Below, piece after piece: positions 1 through 8,168 of a DNA stretch of 64,000 bases. How positions within the stretch are numbered: the stretch's first letter is position 1; each line of letters opens with the position of its first letter. Under the pieces are notes generated by a model that had not been told where the DNA came from, searched no databases, and was given only the letters and a program-made list of their open reading frames with translations. The stretch is from Planctomycetota bacterium (GTDB lineage: Bacteria > Planctomycetota > UBA8742 > UBA2392), in contig JADZFR010000051.1 of the NCBI GenBank assembly GCA_020849795.1, positions 19,821 to 83,820 of the forward strand, written 5' to 3'. The position numbers were made by a program, and so were the translations under genes.

Positions 1-166
1 CATAGACTTTGGCAACGCCGAGCCGGTTCACGAAGAGCTGATTCGCCGCGGATTCGTGATCGACTATCGACCGGGCGGCGGCATTCGTGTCAGCCCGCAT
101 TTCTTCAACACGCTGGACGAGTGCGACGCCATCATCGGCCAGATGAAAGAGCTGCACCGCAAGTGA
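1..166 (+). CDS. Class V aminotransferase-fold PLP enzyme, C-terminal end (partial)
   Basis: Only the last 54 codons are present (reading frame starts at base 2, stop TGA at 164-166). The visible tail contains RPGGGIRVSPHFFNT, which matches the end of the small domain of class V (kynureninase / cysteine-desulfurase-like) aminotransferases, where the RxSPHFYNT stretch contributes the carboxylate-binding arginine. The PLP lysine and most of the enzyme lie outside the window, so substrate cannot be judged; kynureninase-like or isopenicillin-epimerase-like members are both possible. The stop is 11 bases before the ATG of the next gene, so the two are probably co-transcribed. Confidence 0.75.
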   Translation, partial: IDFGNAEPVHEELIRRGFVIDYRPGGGIRVSPHFFNTLDECDAIIGQMKELHRK

Positions 167-177
167 CAGGAGCCGCC

Positions 178-627
178 ATGAAATCGACCTTCGCAACGGA
201 ACTCTTTGTCAAGCTGTTCGGCGAATTGCCGCGCAAGCGCGTGGAACCTCAGCCCGTACAGCCGCCGCCATCCGGCATCATGGTGCCGAACATCGTTGCC
301 GCACCGGGCGAGCGCGTGGTGTACCATGTGACGCCGCGGCGCGGCGACAGCCGCTGGAACGTCAAGAAAGAGGGCGGCAGCAAACCCAGCGCCGTGTGCG
401 ACACCAAGGAGCTTGCCATTGAAGCCGCGCGCGGGTTTGCCCACAACCTGGCGCTGGCGCAGGTCATCATTCACAACAAGGACGGCAAAGTCTCGCAGGA
501 GTACAGCTACGGCACGCCGACCGAGCCGCGCCCCACGACAGAGCCAGAGCCCGCCAAGCCCGTGGGCGACTGGAACCGCGAGACCGAGGACGAGACCGAA
601 GTCGATCGCAACGTGCAGGATTCGTAG
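178..627 (+). CDS. DUF2188 domain protein
   Basis: 149 aa. The ATG at 178 is chosen because AGGAG lies just upstream (168-172) and because a start farther up would run into the preceding gene. Residues about 45-105 read YHVTPR..WNVKKEGGSKPSAVCDTKELAIEAAR..VIIHNKDGK, the pattern of the small DUF2188 fold (a YHV..W.VK strand pair, a helix with AIEAA, then an IH..DG strand). Function of this family is not established; members are small cytosolic proteins. The N-terminal 40 residues are Pro-rich and the C-terminal 40 are acidic, Pro/Glu-rich and probably disordered. It follows the aminotransferase closely and is likely in the same operon. Confidence 0.7.
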   Translation: MKSTFATELFVKLFGELPRKRVEPQPVQPPPSGIMVPNIVAAPGERVVYHVTPRRGDSRWNVKKEGGSKPSAVCDTKELAIEAARGFAHNLALAQVIIHNKDGKVSQEYSYGTPTEPRPTTEPEPAKPVGDWNRETEDETEVDRNVQDS

Positions 628-640
628 GCACGCCGGGCAC

Positions 641-808
641 CTGGAGCTCTTTCAGGGTTTGTTTGCAGAGATTCCGCGCCGCGCCCAGCAAGCAGATCAA
701 GGAGCGCGGACGCAGGCGTGGCTGCAGGCCACGCTGAGGGATCGCGACGAAGAGATGCGAAGCTCGCCGCAAGCGGAAGCCTGCAAACGAACCTTGAAAG
801 TGCTCTAG
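641..808. repeat. Nested 168-bp imperfect palindrome (28-bp inverted repeats with a central hairpin)
   Basis: Bases 641-668 and the reverse complement of 781-808 agree at 24 of 28 positions (shared core GTTTGCAG and CTTTCA). On the same dyad axis sits a perfect 7-bp hairpin, 716-722 with 728-734, loop TGCAG. The element fills the space between the convergent DUF2188 and hyuB genes and its right repeat contains the hyuB stop codon. It may act as a bidirectional terminator or be a miniature mobile element; I see no clear target-site duplication. Confidence 0.6.
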
Positions 809-2352
809 CCCCAGCCGCCGCCGCCCGGAGTCTGGATCTCAATCGCGTCGCCCGGGCGCAGTTCGCCCTGGCACTTGGACTCGAGCGTCTCTTCGCTGCC
901 GTCTTTGCGCACCACGCGATCAAGTCCCGGCGCGCCTGCTGTGCCGGCTGCGGCGCCGCCAGGCGCCCGACGCCTGCGCTCGGCCAGCAGCGCAAATTGG
1001 GCGCGGGATAGCGCGCGCACACGGCGGATCACGCCTTCGCCGCCCGGATGCTCACCGGCGCCGCCACTGCCCTCGCGAATCGAGTACTCCTCGACGCGCA
1101 ACGGGTAGGCGTGCTCAAGTGCCTCGACCGGCGTGTTCAGTGTGTTGGTCATGTGACTGTGGGTGGCGCTTGCGCCTGCGCCCGCCGGTCCCCCACCGCA
1201 GCCGCCGGCAATGGTTTCGTAGTACGTGAAGGGGCGACCATCGGGCCAGGCGCCGCCGATGGTCAGGTTATTCATCGTGCCCTGGGAGTGGGCGGGCACG
1301 ACACCCGGCACAGCCTGCGCCAGCGCCGCAAGGCACACGTCCACAATGCGCTGGCTGGTCTCGACGTTGCCGCCGGCCACGGGTGCGGGCCTGCGGGCGT
1401 TGACTACGCTGCCGTCGGGCGCGATGACCTCGATACACTCGAAACAGCCGGCATTGATCGGTGGCCGCGGATTGCACAGGCACAGCACGGCATAGAAGGC
1501 CGCGCTCTGCGTGACGGCCAGAACAGCATTCACGCCGCCGCGAACCTGCGGAGCGCTGCCGGAGAAGTCGAACCTCAACGTCTCGCGTGTCACGGCCAGC
1601 GTGACACGGATCGGGATGTCGCGCGTGCCGGCGCCGTCATCGTCCAGATAGTCGTCCGCTTCGTACACACCGGGCCGAAAGCGTGTGAGATTCTCGCGCA
1701 TCAACGCCCGGCTGTGGGCGAACAGGGCCTTGCACTGGCGCTCGAATGCCGCGCCGCCGATGCGCGAGCGCACCTCGACCATGCGGGCTGCGCCGCGATC
1801 ACAGGCCGACAGCTGGGCCTTGAGGTCACCGTCGCGTTCGCGGGGCGTGCGTGTGTTTGCCAAGATGAACCTGCCGGTGTCGGTCAGCAGCCCCGCGCTG
1901 GTGCGCAACAGCGCGGGCGGTATCACGATGCCTTCGGCCATCAGGTCCGACTGCGGCGCCATGCTGCCCGGTGATGCCCCGCCGATGTCAGCGTGGTGCG
2001 CACGGTTAGCGGTGTACCCGGCCAGCTTGCCGGCGGCAAACACCGGCGCAACAACCGTCAGGTCGGGCAAATGGGTGCCGCCTTCGTAGGGGTCGTTCAC
2101 GACCGCGCACTCGCCCTCGCTCAAGTTCATGGTGCGCAGCACCGCCGCGACACTCGCGGGCATGCTGCCCAGGTGCACAGGCAGGTGTGCCGCCTGGGCC
2201 AGCAGTCGGCCCCTGGCATCAAACATCGCGCACGAGTAATCCTGCCGCTCCTTGATGTTGGGGCTGAATGCCGCGCGCTTGAGCGCTTCGCCCATTTCTT
2301 CGGCGGCGCCTACCAGCGCGTGATGCAGGATGCTGAGTTCGGCTGCGTTCAC
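805..2352 (-). CDS. hyuB: Hydantoinase B / oxoprolinase-family subunit
   Basis: 515 aa from a GTG at 2352. This start is chosen because GTGA overlaps the hyuA stop by four bases and the protein then begins NAAELSILHHAL, the usual HyuB beginning. The family pairs with HyuA in ATP-dependent opening of hydantoin, 5-oxoproline or acetone-carboxylase-like substrates in the cytosol. Conserved family stretches are visible: ERQDYSCAMFDARGRLLAQA near the N-terminus, HLPVHLGSM, NDPYEGGTHLPDLT, NRAHHADIGG..PGSM, and a C-terminal EIQTPGGGGWG. The protein stops right at that glycine run, whereas many homologues continue for some tens of residues. The stop lies inside the palindrome at 781-808. The substrate cannot be assigned from sequence. 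Confidence 0.9.
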   Translation of the reverse strand: MNAAELSILHHALVGAAEEMGEALKRAAFSPNIKERQDYSCAMFDARGRLLAQAAHLPVHLGSMPASVAAVLRTMNLSEGECAVVNDPYEGGTHLPDLTVVAPVFAAGKLAGYTANRAHHADIGGASPGSMAPQSDLMAEGIVIPPALLRTSAGLLTDTGRFILANTRTPRERDGDLKAQLSACDRGAARMVEVRSRIGGAAFERQCKALFAHSRALMRENLTRFRPGVYEADDYLDDDGAGTRDIPIRVTLAVTRETLRFDFSGSAPQVRGGVNAVLAVTQSAAFYAVLCLCNPRPPINAGCFECIEVIAPDGSVVNARRPAPVAGGNVETSQRIVDVCLAALAQAVPGVVPAHSQGTMNNLTIGGAWPDGRPFTYYETIAGGCGGGPAGAGASATHSHMTNTLNTPVEALEHAYPLRVEEYSIREGSGGAGEHPGGEGVIRRVRALSRAQFALLAERRRRAPGGAAAGTAGAPGLDRVVRKDGSEETLESKCQGELRPGDAIEIQTPGGGGWG

Positions 2353-4343
2353 TTGCGCTTCCTTCCAGATTTTGCCCGTCGCTTGCGCTCCGGGCTCTTG
2401 CTCACATGCAAGAGTAGCTGTCCTGACTTGGTCACCTTCAGCCGCCACCCGGCTTTCAAGTACAGGCACGACGAGAGTTCTGTGACGATAACGGGCCCTT
2501 TCAGCGTTGCACCCGCGGTCAACGCTTCCCGGTCGTACACCGGTGCCCCCGCCGAAGTGCCCGTCGGCCGTGGCGCGCCACGGCCCTGCGCAGCAAGCGC
2601 AATCCGGGGTGGCGTGTGAGGGGCAGTCACGTGCACGCGCACGTTGACAATTTCCACGGGCTCCGACTCTCGCTTGAAGCCGAACTGTGCCTCGTGCTCT
2701 TTGCCGAAATGGACTCTCCAGTCCCGACTGAGGGGAATGCTCAGCTCAAAGCTCTGGCCGACATAGCGCGCCTCCAGGCTGGCAACGCACCGGAATGGCC
2801 CAGGCAAGCCGCACTCGCGCAGTTCCTGCGTTGCGCGCTGTTCAAGCTCGCGGGCAACGCCGATGGCCGCGTCGAATGAGTTGTCGTCGTCACGCAGCAA
2901 CAGTGTCCGCGAGAGGTCGCGCGATGCCGGTGTGTGCAACATGCCCAGCGCGCACAGCAGCCCCGGCTCGCGCGGTACCAGCGCCGTGTCACTGTCCACA
3001 AGCTCGGCAAGGTCGCACACCAGCAAGCCGCCCGCGCCGCCAAACGGGACAAGCGGCAGGCCGCTGATCCCGTGGCGCTCAAACATCACCCGGCGCAATG
3101 CGCGCTCGATGCCGGCCAGTGCAACGCGCAGCACTGACTCGGCGGCTTGCTTTGCACTGCCGATGTCGAGGCTGCGCAATGCTGCTTCAGCCCTGTCTGC
3201 GTGGAGGGGCATCTCGCCGCCGAGCTTCAATTCGCGCGGGATGCGCCCCAGCACCAGCAGCGCGTCGGTCAGCGTGGGCAGCTTGCCGCCCCGGCCGTAG
3301 CAGGCGGGGCCGGGGTCGGCACCTGCGCTCTGCGGGCCGACGTGCAGCGCGCCGCCCGCGTCAAGCCACGCGATGCTGCCGCCGCCGGCGCCTATGGTAT
3401 GAATGTCCAGGCTGGGTGTGCGCAGCGGCAGGCCGGCAATCTCGGTCACGCTGCGCAGCGCTGCCTGCGGGTGCACGCGCGCAACATCGGTGCTGGTGCC
3501 GCCCACGTCGAATGCCAGGCCGTCGCTCATGCCCTCGGCTGCAAGCGCCGCGCGCACACCCGCGATGCCGCCGGCAGGGCCCGAAAGCGCCAGCTTTACC
3601 GGCTCAAGCGCCGCAATCGGCGCGGGCAGCCAGCCACCAGCCGAGTGCATCAGCACCACGCGCGCCGGCGCGGCCCGCTGCTGCAAGCGGCTGATGTAGC
3701 CGCGCAGGATCGGCAGCAGGCCGGCGTTGGCGGCGGTCACCAGGCTGCGCTCGTACTCGCGAAACTCGGGCGCCAGCGCGCACGAGAGCACCGCGGCAAT
3801 CCCTGCCTTCTCCAGCGCTTCGCCCAGTGCCATCTCGTGCGCGGGGTTGGCGTAACTGTGCAGCAGGCAGACGCCGGCGGCTTGCACACCCGCGGCTTTC
3901 ACCAACTCGACGATGCGTGCAATCTCGGCTCGCGTCAGCGCGTGCTCGACGCTGCCGTCGGGCGCAAGCCGCTCGGCAACTTCAAAGCGCAGTTCAGCGG
4001 GGATCAGCGCCTGGCGCTGCGCGGGCTCAAGCGCGTACAGGTCGGCGGGTGCCCGGTTCTGGCGGCCGATGGCAAGCACATCGCGAAACCCCCGTGTCGT
4101 GATGAATGCAACGCGGCCCAGCTTGCCCTGCAGCAGCGCATTCGTGGCCACTGTGGTGCCGTGCACCAGCAGGTCTGCGCCGCCAAGGCGCTTGAGCGCT
4201 TCGCCCACGGCAATCCCGGGGTCGTGCGGCGTGCTGGGCACCTTGCAGGTCAGCAGCGTGTTGCCGCGCAGCAGCACCGCGTCGGTGAAGGTGCCGCCGA
4301 CATCAATCGCGGCCACGGCGTTGTCATTCGCTCGCTGCTTCAT
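2349..4343 (-). CDS. hyuA: Hydantoinase A / oxoprolinase-family subunit
   Basis: 664 aa, typical length for the family. The N-terminus carries the ASKHA ATPase phosphate loop AIDVGGTFTDAVLL (residues 12-25); a second loop, LAFDVGGTSTDVARV, and the glycine-rich GAGGGSIAWLD follow mid-protein. These mark a HyuA-type ATPase subunit that energises ring opening together with HyuB. Its 3' end overlaps hyuB by four bases and its start codon region overlaps the upstream hydrolase gene by 20 bases, so the three are translationally coupled. Whether the substrate is a hydantoin, 5-oxoproline or a ketone is not decidable here. Confidence 0.9.
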   Translation of the reverse strand: MKQRANDNAVAAIDVGGTFTDAVLLRGNTLLTCKVPSTPHDPGIAVGEALKRLGGADLLVHGTTVATNALLQGKLGRVAFITTRGFRDVLAIGRQNRAPADLYALEPAQRQALIPAELRFEVAERLAPDGSVEHALTRAEIARIVELVKAAGVQAAGVCLLHSYANPAHEMALGEALEKAGIAAVLSCALAPEFREYERSLVTAANAGLLPILRGYISRLQQRAAPARVVLMHSAGGWLPAPIAALEPVKLALSGPAGGIAGVRAALAAEGMSDGLAFDVGGTSTDVARVHPQAALRSVTEIAGLPLRTPSLDIHTIGAGGGSIAWLDAGGALHVGPQSAGADPGPACYGRGGKLPTLTDALLVLGRIPRELKLGGEMPLHADRAEAALRSLDIGSAKQAAESVLRVALAGIERALRRVMFERHGISGLPLVPFGGAGGLLVCDLAELVDSDTALVPREPGLLCALGMLHTPASRDLSRTLLLRDDDNSFDAAIGVARELEQRATQELRECGLPGPFRCVASLEARYVGQSFELSIPLSRDWRVHFGKEHEAQFGFKRESEPVEIVNVRVHVTAPHTPPRIALAAQGRGAPRPTGTSAGAPVYDREALTAGATLKGPVIVTELSSCLYLKAGWRLKVTKSGQLLLHVSKSPERKRRAKSGRKRK

Positions 4344-5040
4344 CGGGTTGCGTCCGCGCTGCCCAGGCTTCGATCAACCCGGCCACCTCGGGCGCAGCTT
4401 CCGCGCTGACCAGGTGGCCGTAGCCCTGCAGGGCATGCACGCGGCAGTCTGGCACGTTCTTCCATGCGCGCAACATCTCGGGTGCTGCGCACATCGTGTC
4501 GCTGGTTCCGTACACAAACTCAATCGGCATCTTGACGCCCATCAGGCGCGGGCGCGTGTCGAAGCCCTTCAGCAGTTCCAGACGCCGGGCCAACTCGGCG
4601 TGATCGACCTCGCCGAAGCGCGCGAGAAACTTCGCGCGGTCTGTGCCCTTGAGCGTGCCCACCAGCTTCCATGCGGCAAGCCGGCGCGAAACCGGCTTGA
4701 TCAGGGCGCGCGGCAGCACCCGGGTCGCGGCGCGGCCCAGTGCCGCTGCAAATGGCTCAGGCTCGACGGGAAACGTGGAAAGCAGAAAAGCCGACTTCAC
4801 GACATCGGCGTGGCGCAGCAGCACTTCCTGGGCGACGGCGCCGCCGAAGCTCTCGCCGATCAGCAGCCTTGCAGACAGTTGCTTCATGCGCTCGGCGATG
4901 CTGTGGCACAGGCTCGGCCATTCCAGCTTCAGCCCCAGCGGGTACTGGAAGACGTGCATCTTCACGGACGACAGGTGCTCGCCGATCTTCTCGGCGCAGA
5001 ATCCCTCTCCATCAAGCCCCGGCAGATACATCGCGCGCAT
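4324..5040 (-). CDS. Alpha/beta hydrolase
   Basis: 238 aa with a compact alpha/beta-hydrolase layout. Visible elements are an N-terminal LPGLDG oxyanion-region strand, the nucleophile elbow GESFGG (Ser64), an acid-bearing strand EFVYGTSDT, and a late GYGHLVSAE that supplies the histidine. No signal peptide, so cytosolic. It is the first gene of an overlapping set with hyuA and hyuB. Its 3' end overlaps hyuA by 20 bases, which suggests that it acts on the same metabolite, but that is context only. The exact esterase/amidase substrate is unknown. Confidence 0.75.
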   Translation of the reverse strand: MRAMYLPGLDGEGFCAEKIGEHLSSVKMHVFQYPLGLKLEWPSLCHSIAERMKQLSARLLIGESFGGAVAQEVLLRHADVVKSAFLLSTFPVEPEPFAAALGRAATRVLPRALIKPVSRRLAAWKLVGTLKGTDRAKFLARFGEVDHAELARRLELLKGFDTRPRLMGVKMPIEFVYGTSDTMCAAPEMLRAWKNVPDCRVHALQGYGHLVSAEAAPEVAGLIEAWAARTQPDEAASE

Positions 5041-5088
5041 GTGCCGGAGTCTAGGTTTGCGCGCCAGCGAAAGGCACCCCGAAACAAG

Positions 5089-5114
5089 AAGCGGACGGCC
5101 GAAGCCGTCCGCTT
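5089..5114 (-). terminator. Intrinsic terminator of the rhodanese gene
   Basis: Perfect 11-bp stem (5089-5099 with 5104-5114). Read on the minus strand the loop is TTCG and the stem is followed by CTTGTTT. It lies 16 bases after the rhodanese stop. Confidence 0.8.
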
Positions 5115-5130
5115 GTGTAGGTCGTGAAAC

Positions 5131-5523
5131 TTACTCGCCGGTCGTGGGCAAGCCGGCCTTCTGCCAAGCGTCAAAGCCGCCAACGATGTTGCTGACGTTG
5201 GTGTAGCCCAGCTTGCGCAATGCACCCTGCGCCATGCCGCCGCGCATTCCGCTTTTGCAGTAGACGACGACCGGGGCCGTCGGGTCAGGAATGTTCTTGG
5301 GCACGGTGTCGAGAATGTTGTCCAGCGGGATGTGTGTTGCACCAGGGATCGTCCCGGACGTCAGTTCCTGTGGCATGCGCACATCGATCAGCGTGAGGAA
5401 GGGCTGATTCGAAATCGGTTTGACTGCCTTGGTTTTCTTGCGTTTGGGTTTGGCTGCGGCTGTCGTGGTCGGTTCAAGAATCGTAGCTGCGTCGGTGGGT
5501 CGAAGTCTTGGCGGCAGTTGCAT
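5131..5523 (-). CDS. Single-domain rhodanese-like protein
   Basis: 130 aa. After about 40 residues of low-complexity Lys/Ala/Thr-rich N-terminus comes one rhodanese domain: LTLIDVRMPQEL..GTIPGATHIPL, then the active-site loop VVVYCKSGMRGG with catalytic Cys89, and the closing NIVGGFDAWQKAGLP. Such proteins transfer sulfane sulfur (thiosulfate or persulfide donors). The CKSGMRGG loop is close to the usual CxxGxRS/G form, so activity is likely. It is monocistronic: a hairpin terminator follows and a divergent promoter region precedes. Confidence 0.9.
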   Translation of the reverse strand: MQLPPRLRPTDAATILEPTTTAAAKPKRKKTKAVKPISNQPFLTLIDVRMPQELTSGTIPGATHIPLDNILDTVPKNIPDPTAPVVVYCKSGMRGGMAQGALRKLGYTNVSNIVGGFDAWQKAGLPTTGE

Positions 5524-5589
5524 CGGGGTCCCTTTTCCAGCGGCCGAAAGAAGAAGTCCGTCAATCCAAAGAGCTCAATCAGGGCCATA

Positions 5590-5617
5590 ATTATACGAGT
5601 TCTGGCGCGAATTTGAA
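5590..5617 (-). promoter_or_regulatory. Putative sigma70-type promoter of the rhodanese gene
   Basis: Minus strand TTCAAA (5617-5612), 16-base spacer, exact TATAAT (5595-5590), about 65 bases upstream of the rhodanese ATG. It stands out as an AT-rich island in GC-rich DNA. Confidence 0.4.
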
Positions 5618-5628
5618 GCGCAAAGCGC

Positions 5629-5656
5629 TTGACTACAGGCACTACTTCACTATTGT
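5629..5656 (+). promoter_or_regulatory. Putative sigma70-type promoter of mdh
   Basis: TTGACT (5629-5634), 16-base spacer, TATTGT (5651-5656). It would start transcription near 5663 and leave a leader of about 130 bases before mdh. Found by eye; the -10 box is weak. Confidence 0.35.
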
Positions 5657-5714
5657 CCGCGCCCTTTTGTGACACACCCCGCGCGCGCCGCGACCGCTTG
5701 CCGCGGCACGTTGA

Positions 5715-6743
<1,029 letters not shown>

Positions 6744-6782
6744 AGGACAGGGCAGTCGTTTCGAGGCGACGCCGCCGGTGAA

Positions 6783-7202
6783 CTAGATCGCGCCAAGCCA
6801 GGCGGCTGTGCGGGCGTACTTGGTACCTGCAAGGCCGTTGATGAACTTTTCATCTGCGGTCAGGAAAGAAGCCTTGAGCACCTGGGCCAGTGCCAGGTAG
6901 CAGCAATCATAAACCGCACGGCCCGTCTCGAGCGCAATATCCAGCGCCGGGTACATGAGCGAAGTTGTCGGCTTCAGTTTGACAGGAAAGCTGTTTAACT
7001 GATGAAGCCGCACTTGGGCGTCCAACGGCTCCATCAAGCCGCGCCGGGCATACTTGGCAAGCACGCTCGCTACTTCGACTACAACAAGGTCGGGGGCGTG
7101 CAAGGGGACACCCGACCGCATCAACCCTTCTGCGCGATCGGAATGGGGCTCAGGCACCAGCAGTTTGACGGCCACGCTTGCATCGAGGACGTATTCGATC
7201 AT
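6783..7202 (-). CDS. vapC: VapC-type PIN-domain toxin (ribonuclease)
   Basis: 139 aa PIN domain. Metal-binding acidic residues are at the expected places: Asp7 in YVLDASV, Glu43 in VVVEVAS, Asp99 in VYDCCYLALA and Asp117 in LTADEKF. VapC toxins are Mg-dependent endoribonucleases, often cutting initiator tRNA or rRNA, held inactive by VapB. The start overlaps the vapB stop by four bases (ATGA), the classic antitoxin-first arrangement. It faces mdh tail to tail with only 39 bases between. The RNA target is unknown. Confidence 0.92.
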   Translation of the reverse strand: MIEYVLDASVAVKLLVPEPHSDRAEGLMRSGVPLHAPDLVVVEVASVLAKYARRGLMEPLDAQVRLHQLNSFPVKLKPTTSLMYPALDIALETGRAVYDCCYLALAQVLKASFLTADEKFINGLAGTKYARTAAWLGAI

Positions 7203-7429
7203 CTTGCCCGGTCTTCGCGAATCAGGTCCACGCTGTCAGGAAACACGCGTCCAGCCAACTCTTCGCGCAGCCGTCTCGAAATGTCCGCCGCTTCCGTGTG
7301 CGTGTAAGTCGTCGCTGCCGCGATGATCTCTCGCAACTCGGCCTCCAGCGAACGCTTGTTGGCCTTGGCCTGTTGCTTCAGGCGGGCGATCAATTTCTTG
7401 TCCAAACCTCGAACCAGTACCTGCGCCAT
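7199..7429 (-). CDS. vapB: VapB/FitA-like ribbon-helix-helix antitoxin
   Basis: 76 aa. The N-terminus AQVLVRGLDKKLIARLKQQA followed by KRSLEAELREII is the plasmid-stability/FitA ribbon-helix-helix pattern (DNA-binding strand plus two helices). The acidic C-terminus would wrap VapC. It normally represses its own operon with VapC as co-repressor. A strong AAGGAGG precedes the ATG; both the Shine-Dalgarno and the start codon lie inside a perfect inverted repeat (7424-7474), likely the operator. Confidence 0.9.
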   Translation of the reverse strand: MAQVLVRGLDKKLIARLKQQAKANKRSLEAELREIIAAATTYTHTEAADISRRLREELAGRVFPDSVDLIREDRAR

Positions 7430-7474
7430 AACGCCTCCTTGCTATCACAATGATAGCAAGGAGGCGTTATGGCG
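7424..7474. repeat. Perfect 24-bp-arm palindrome over the vapB ribosome-binding site and start codon
   Basis: Bases 7424-7447 are the exact reverse complement of 7451-7474, with the three-base spacer CAA. The minus-strand arm carries AAGGAGG and the ATG of vapB; the plus-strand arm is therefore a mirror copy that ends in ATGGCG and is closed by TGA. In RNA read through from the upstream gene, the vapB start would be locked in a 24-bp stem. As DNA it is an obvious VapBC operator candidate. Confidence 0.9.
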
Positions 7475-7478
7475 TGAA
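7450..7478 (-). promoter_or_regulatory. Putative vapBC promoter inside the palindrome
   Basis: Minus strand TTCACG (7478-7473), 17-base spacer, TATCAT (7455-7450). A start near 7443 would give a very short leader that begins past the palindrome centre and so escapes the hairpin, while VapBC bound to the palindrome would block it. Confidence 0.4.
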
Positions 7479-7487
7479 GTCACGGAG

Positions 7488-8078
7488 TTACAGTTTCTTG
7501 GGCAGTGCGCTGAAGGGTGTGGGCACTTCGGCGGGGTGCAGAAGCTCAAGAATCGCGTACACACAGTTCACCGCAGGCGCGGCGTCTGTGGTGTACAGCG
7601 ATGCCAGGCCCTGCAGCGTCTGCATGACGATGCGCACCGGGTCAAACCAGTTGCGGCGAGCGTTGCCCTTGATGACTTGGCCGTCGTGCACCGCATCGGC
7701 GACCGAATTAAGCACAGAGCCCGTCGGCAGACCGCGCTCGTGGAACAGTTTCTGCAAGTGGCGTTCGCGGTGTTCAATCGACTTGTCGAGTTGGGCCGGC
7801 ACGCCAAACGCGTTTGTCAGCCGATCGACCACCTCGGCCCAGGTCACGTTGCGTGTCGGCACGAACGAGCGCCAGCCGTTCAACCGAGCGATCATGCCTT
7901 TGCGGTCGGCATCAATGATGGCCGCTGCCTGCTTCTCTGCTTCGCCAGCGAGGGACTTGGAGAACGTGAAGTCGAGGTGCGCGGCAAAGTTGTCGCGCGC
8001 CTGCGCCGGCTGCGCTACCAGCACCTCAAGCGGTCGGCGCCATCCTGAATCTTGAACCTTGCGAACGTCGGTGGACAT
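7488..8078 (-). CDS. Hypothetical protein
   Basis: 196 aa from the ATG at 8078, chosen because GAGGG lies five to six bases upstream; an ATG 36 bases farther up (8114) has no such site. I do not recognise the family. The protein is soluble with no signal peptide, rich in Arg/Ala/His, with a helical N-terminal part and a stretch SFVPTRNVTWAEVVDRL. It ends 13 bases from the vapB palindrome, which would form a strong hairpin in its 3' UTR. It is unrelated in sequence to VapBC. Codon use looks like its neighbours. Confidence 0.6.
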   Translation of the reverse strand: MSTDVRKVQDSGWRRPLEVLVAQPAQARDNFAAHLDFTFSKSLAGEAEKQAAAIIDADRKGMIARLNGWRSFVPTRNVTWAEVVDRLTNAFGVPAQLDKSIEHRERHLQKLFHERGLPTGSVLNSVADAVHDGQVIKGNARRNWFDPVRIVMQTLQGLASLYTTDAAPAVNCVYAILELLHPAEVPTPFSALPKKL

Positions 8079-8168
8079 AGAGGCCCTCGCCAAGCGCCCC
8101 AAGGCTAGTTTCATCCCGAACGAATTGCCACCGTTGAAAGTGCCGAACCCAGCCCCAGCTGCGTCAGT

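Noticed and set aside
413..808. Plus-strand frame covering the DUF2188 gene and the palindrome
   Set aside because: It is the wrong frame of a well-supported gene and its second half only reads through the palindromic element.
2353..2469. An earlier ATG start for hyuB
   Set aside because: It would read through the end of hyuA in another frame; the GTG that overlaps the hyuA stop gives the conserved N-terminus.
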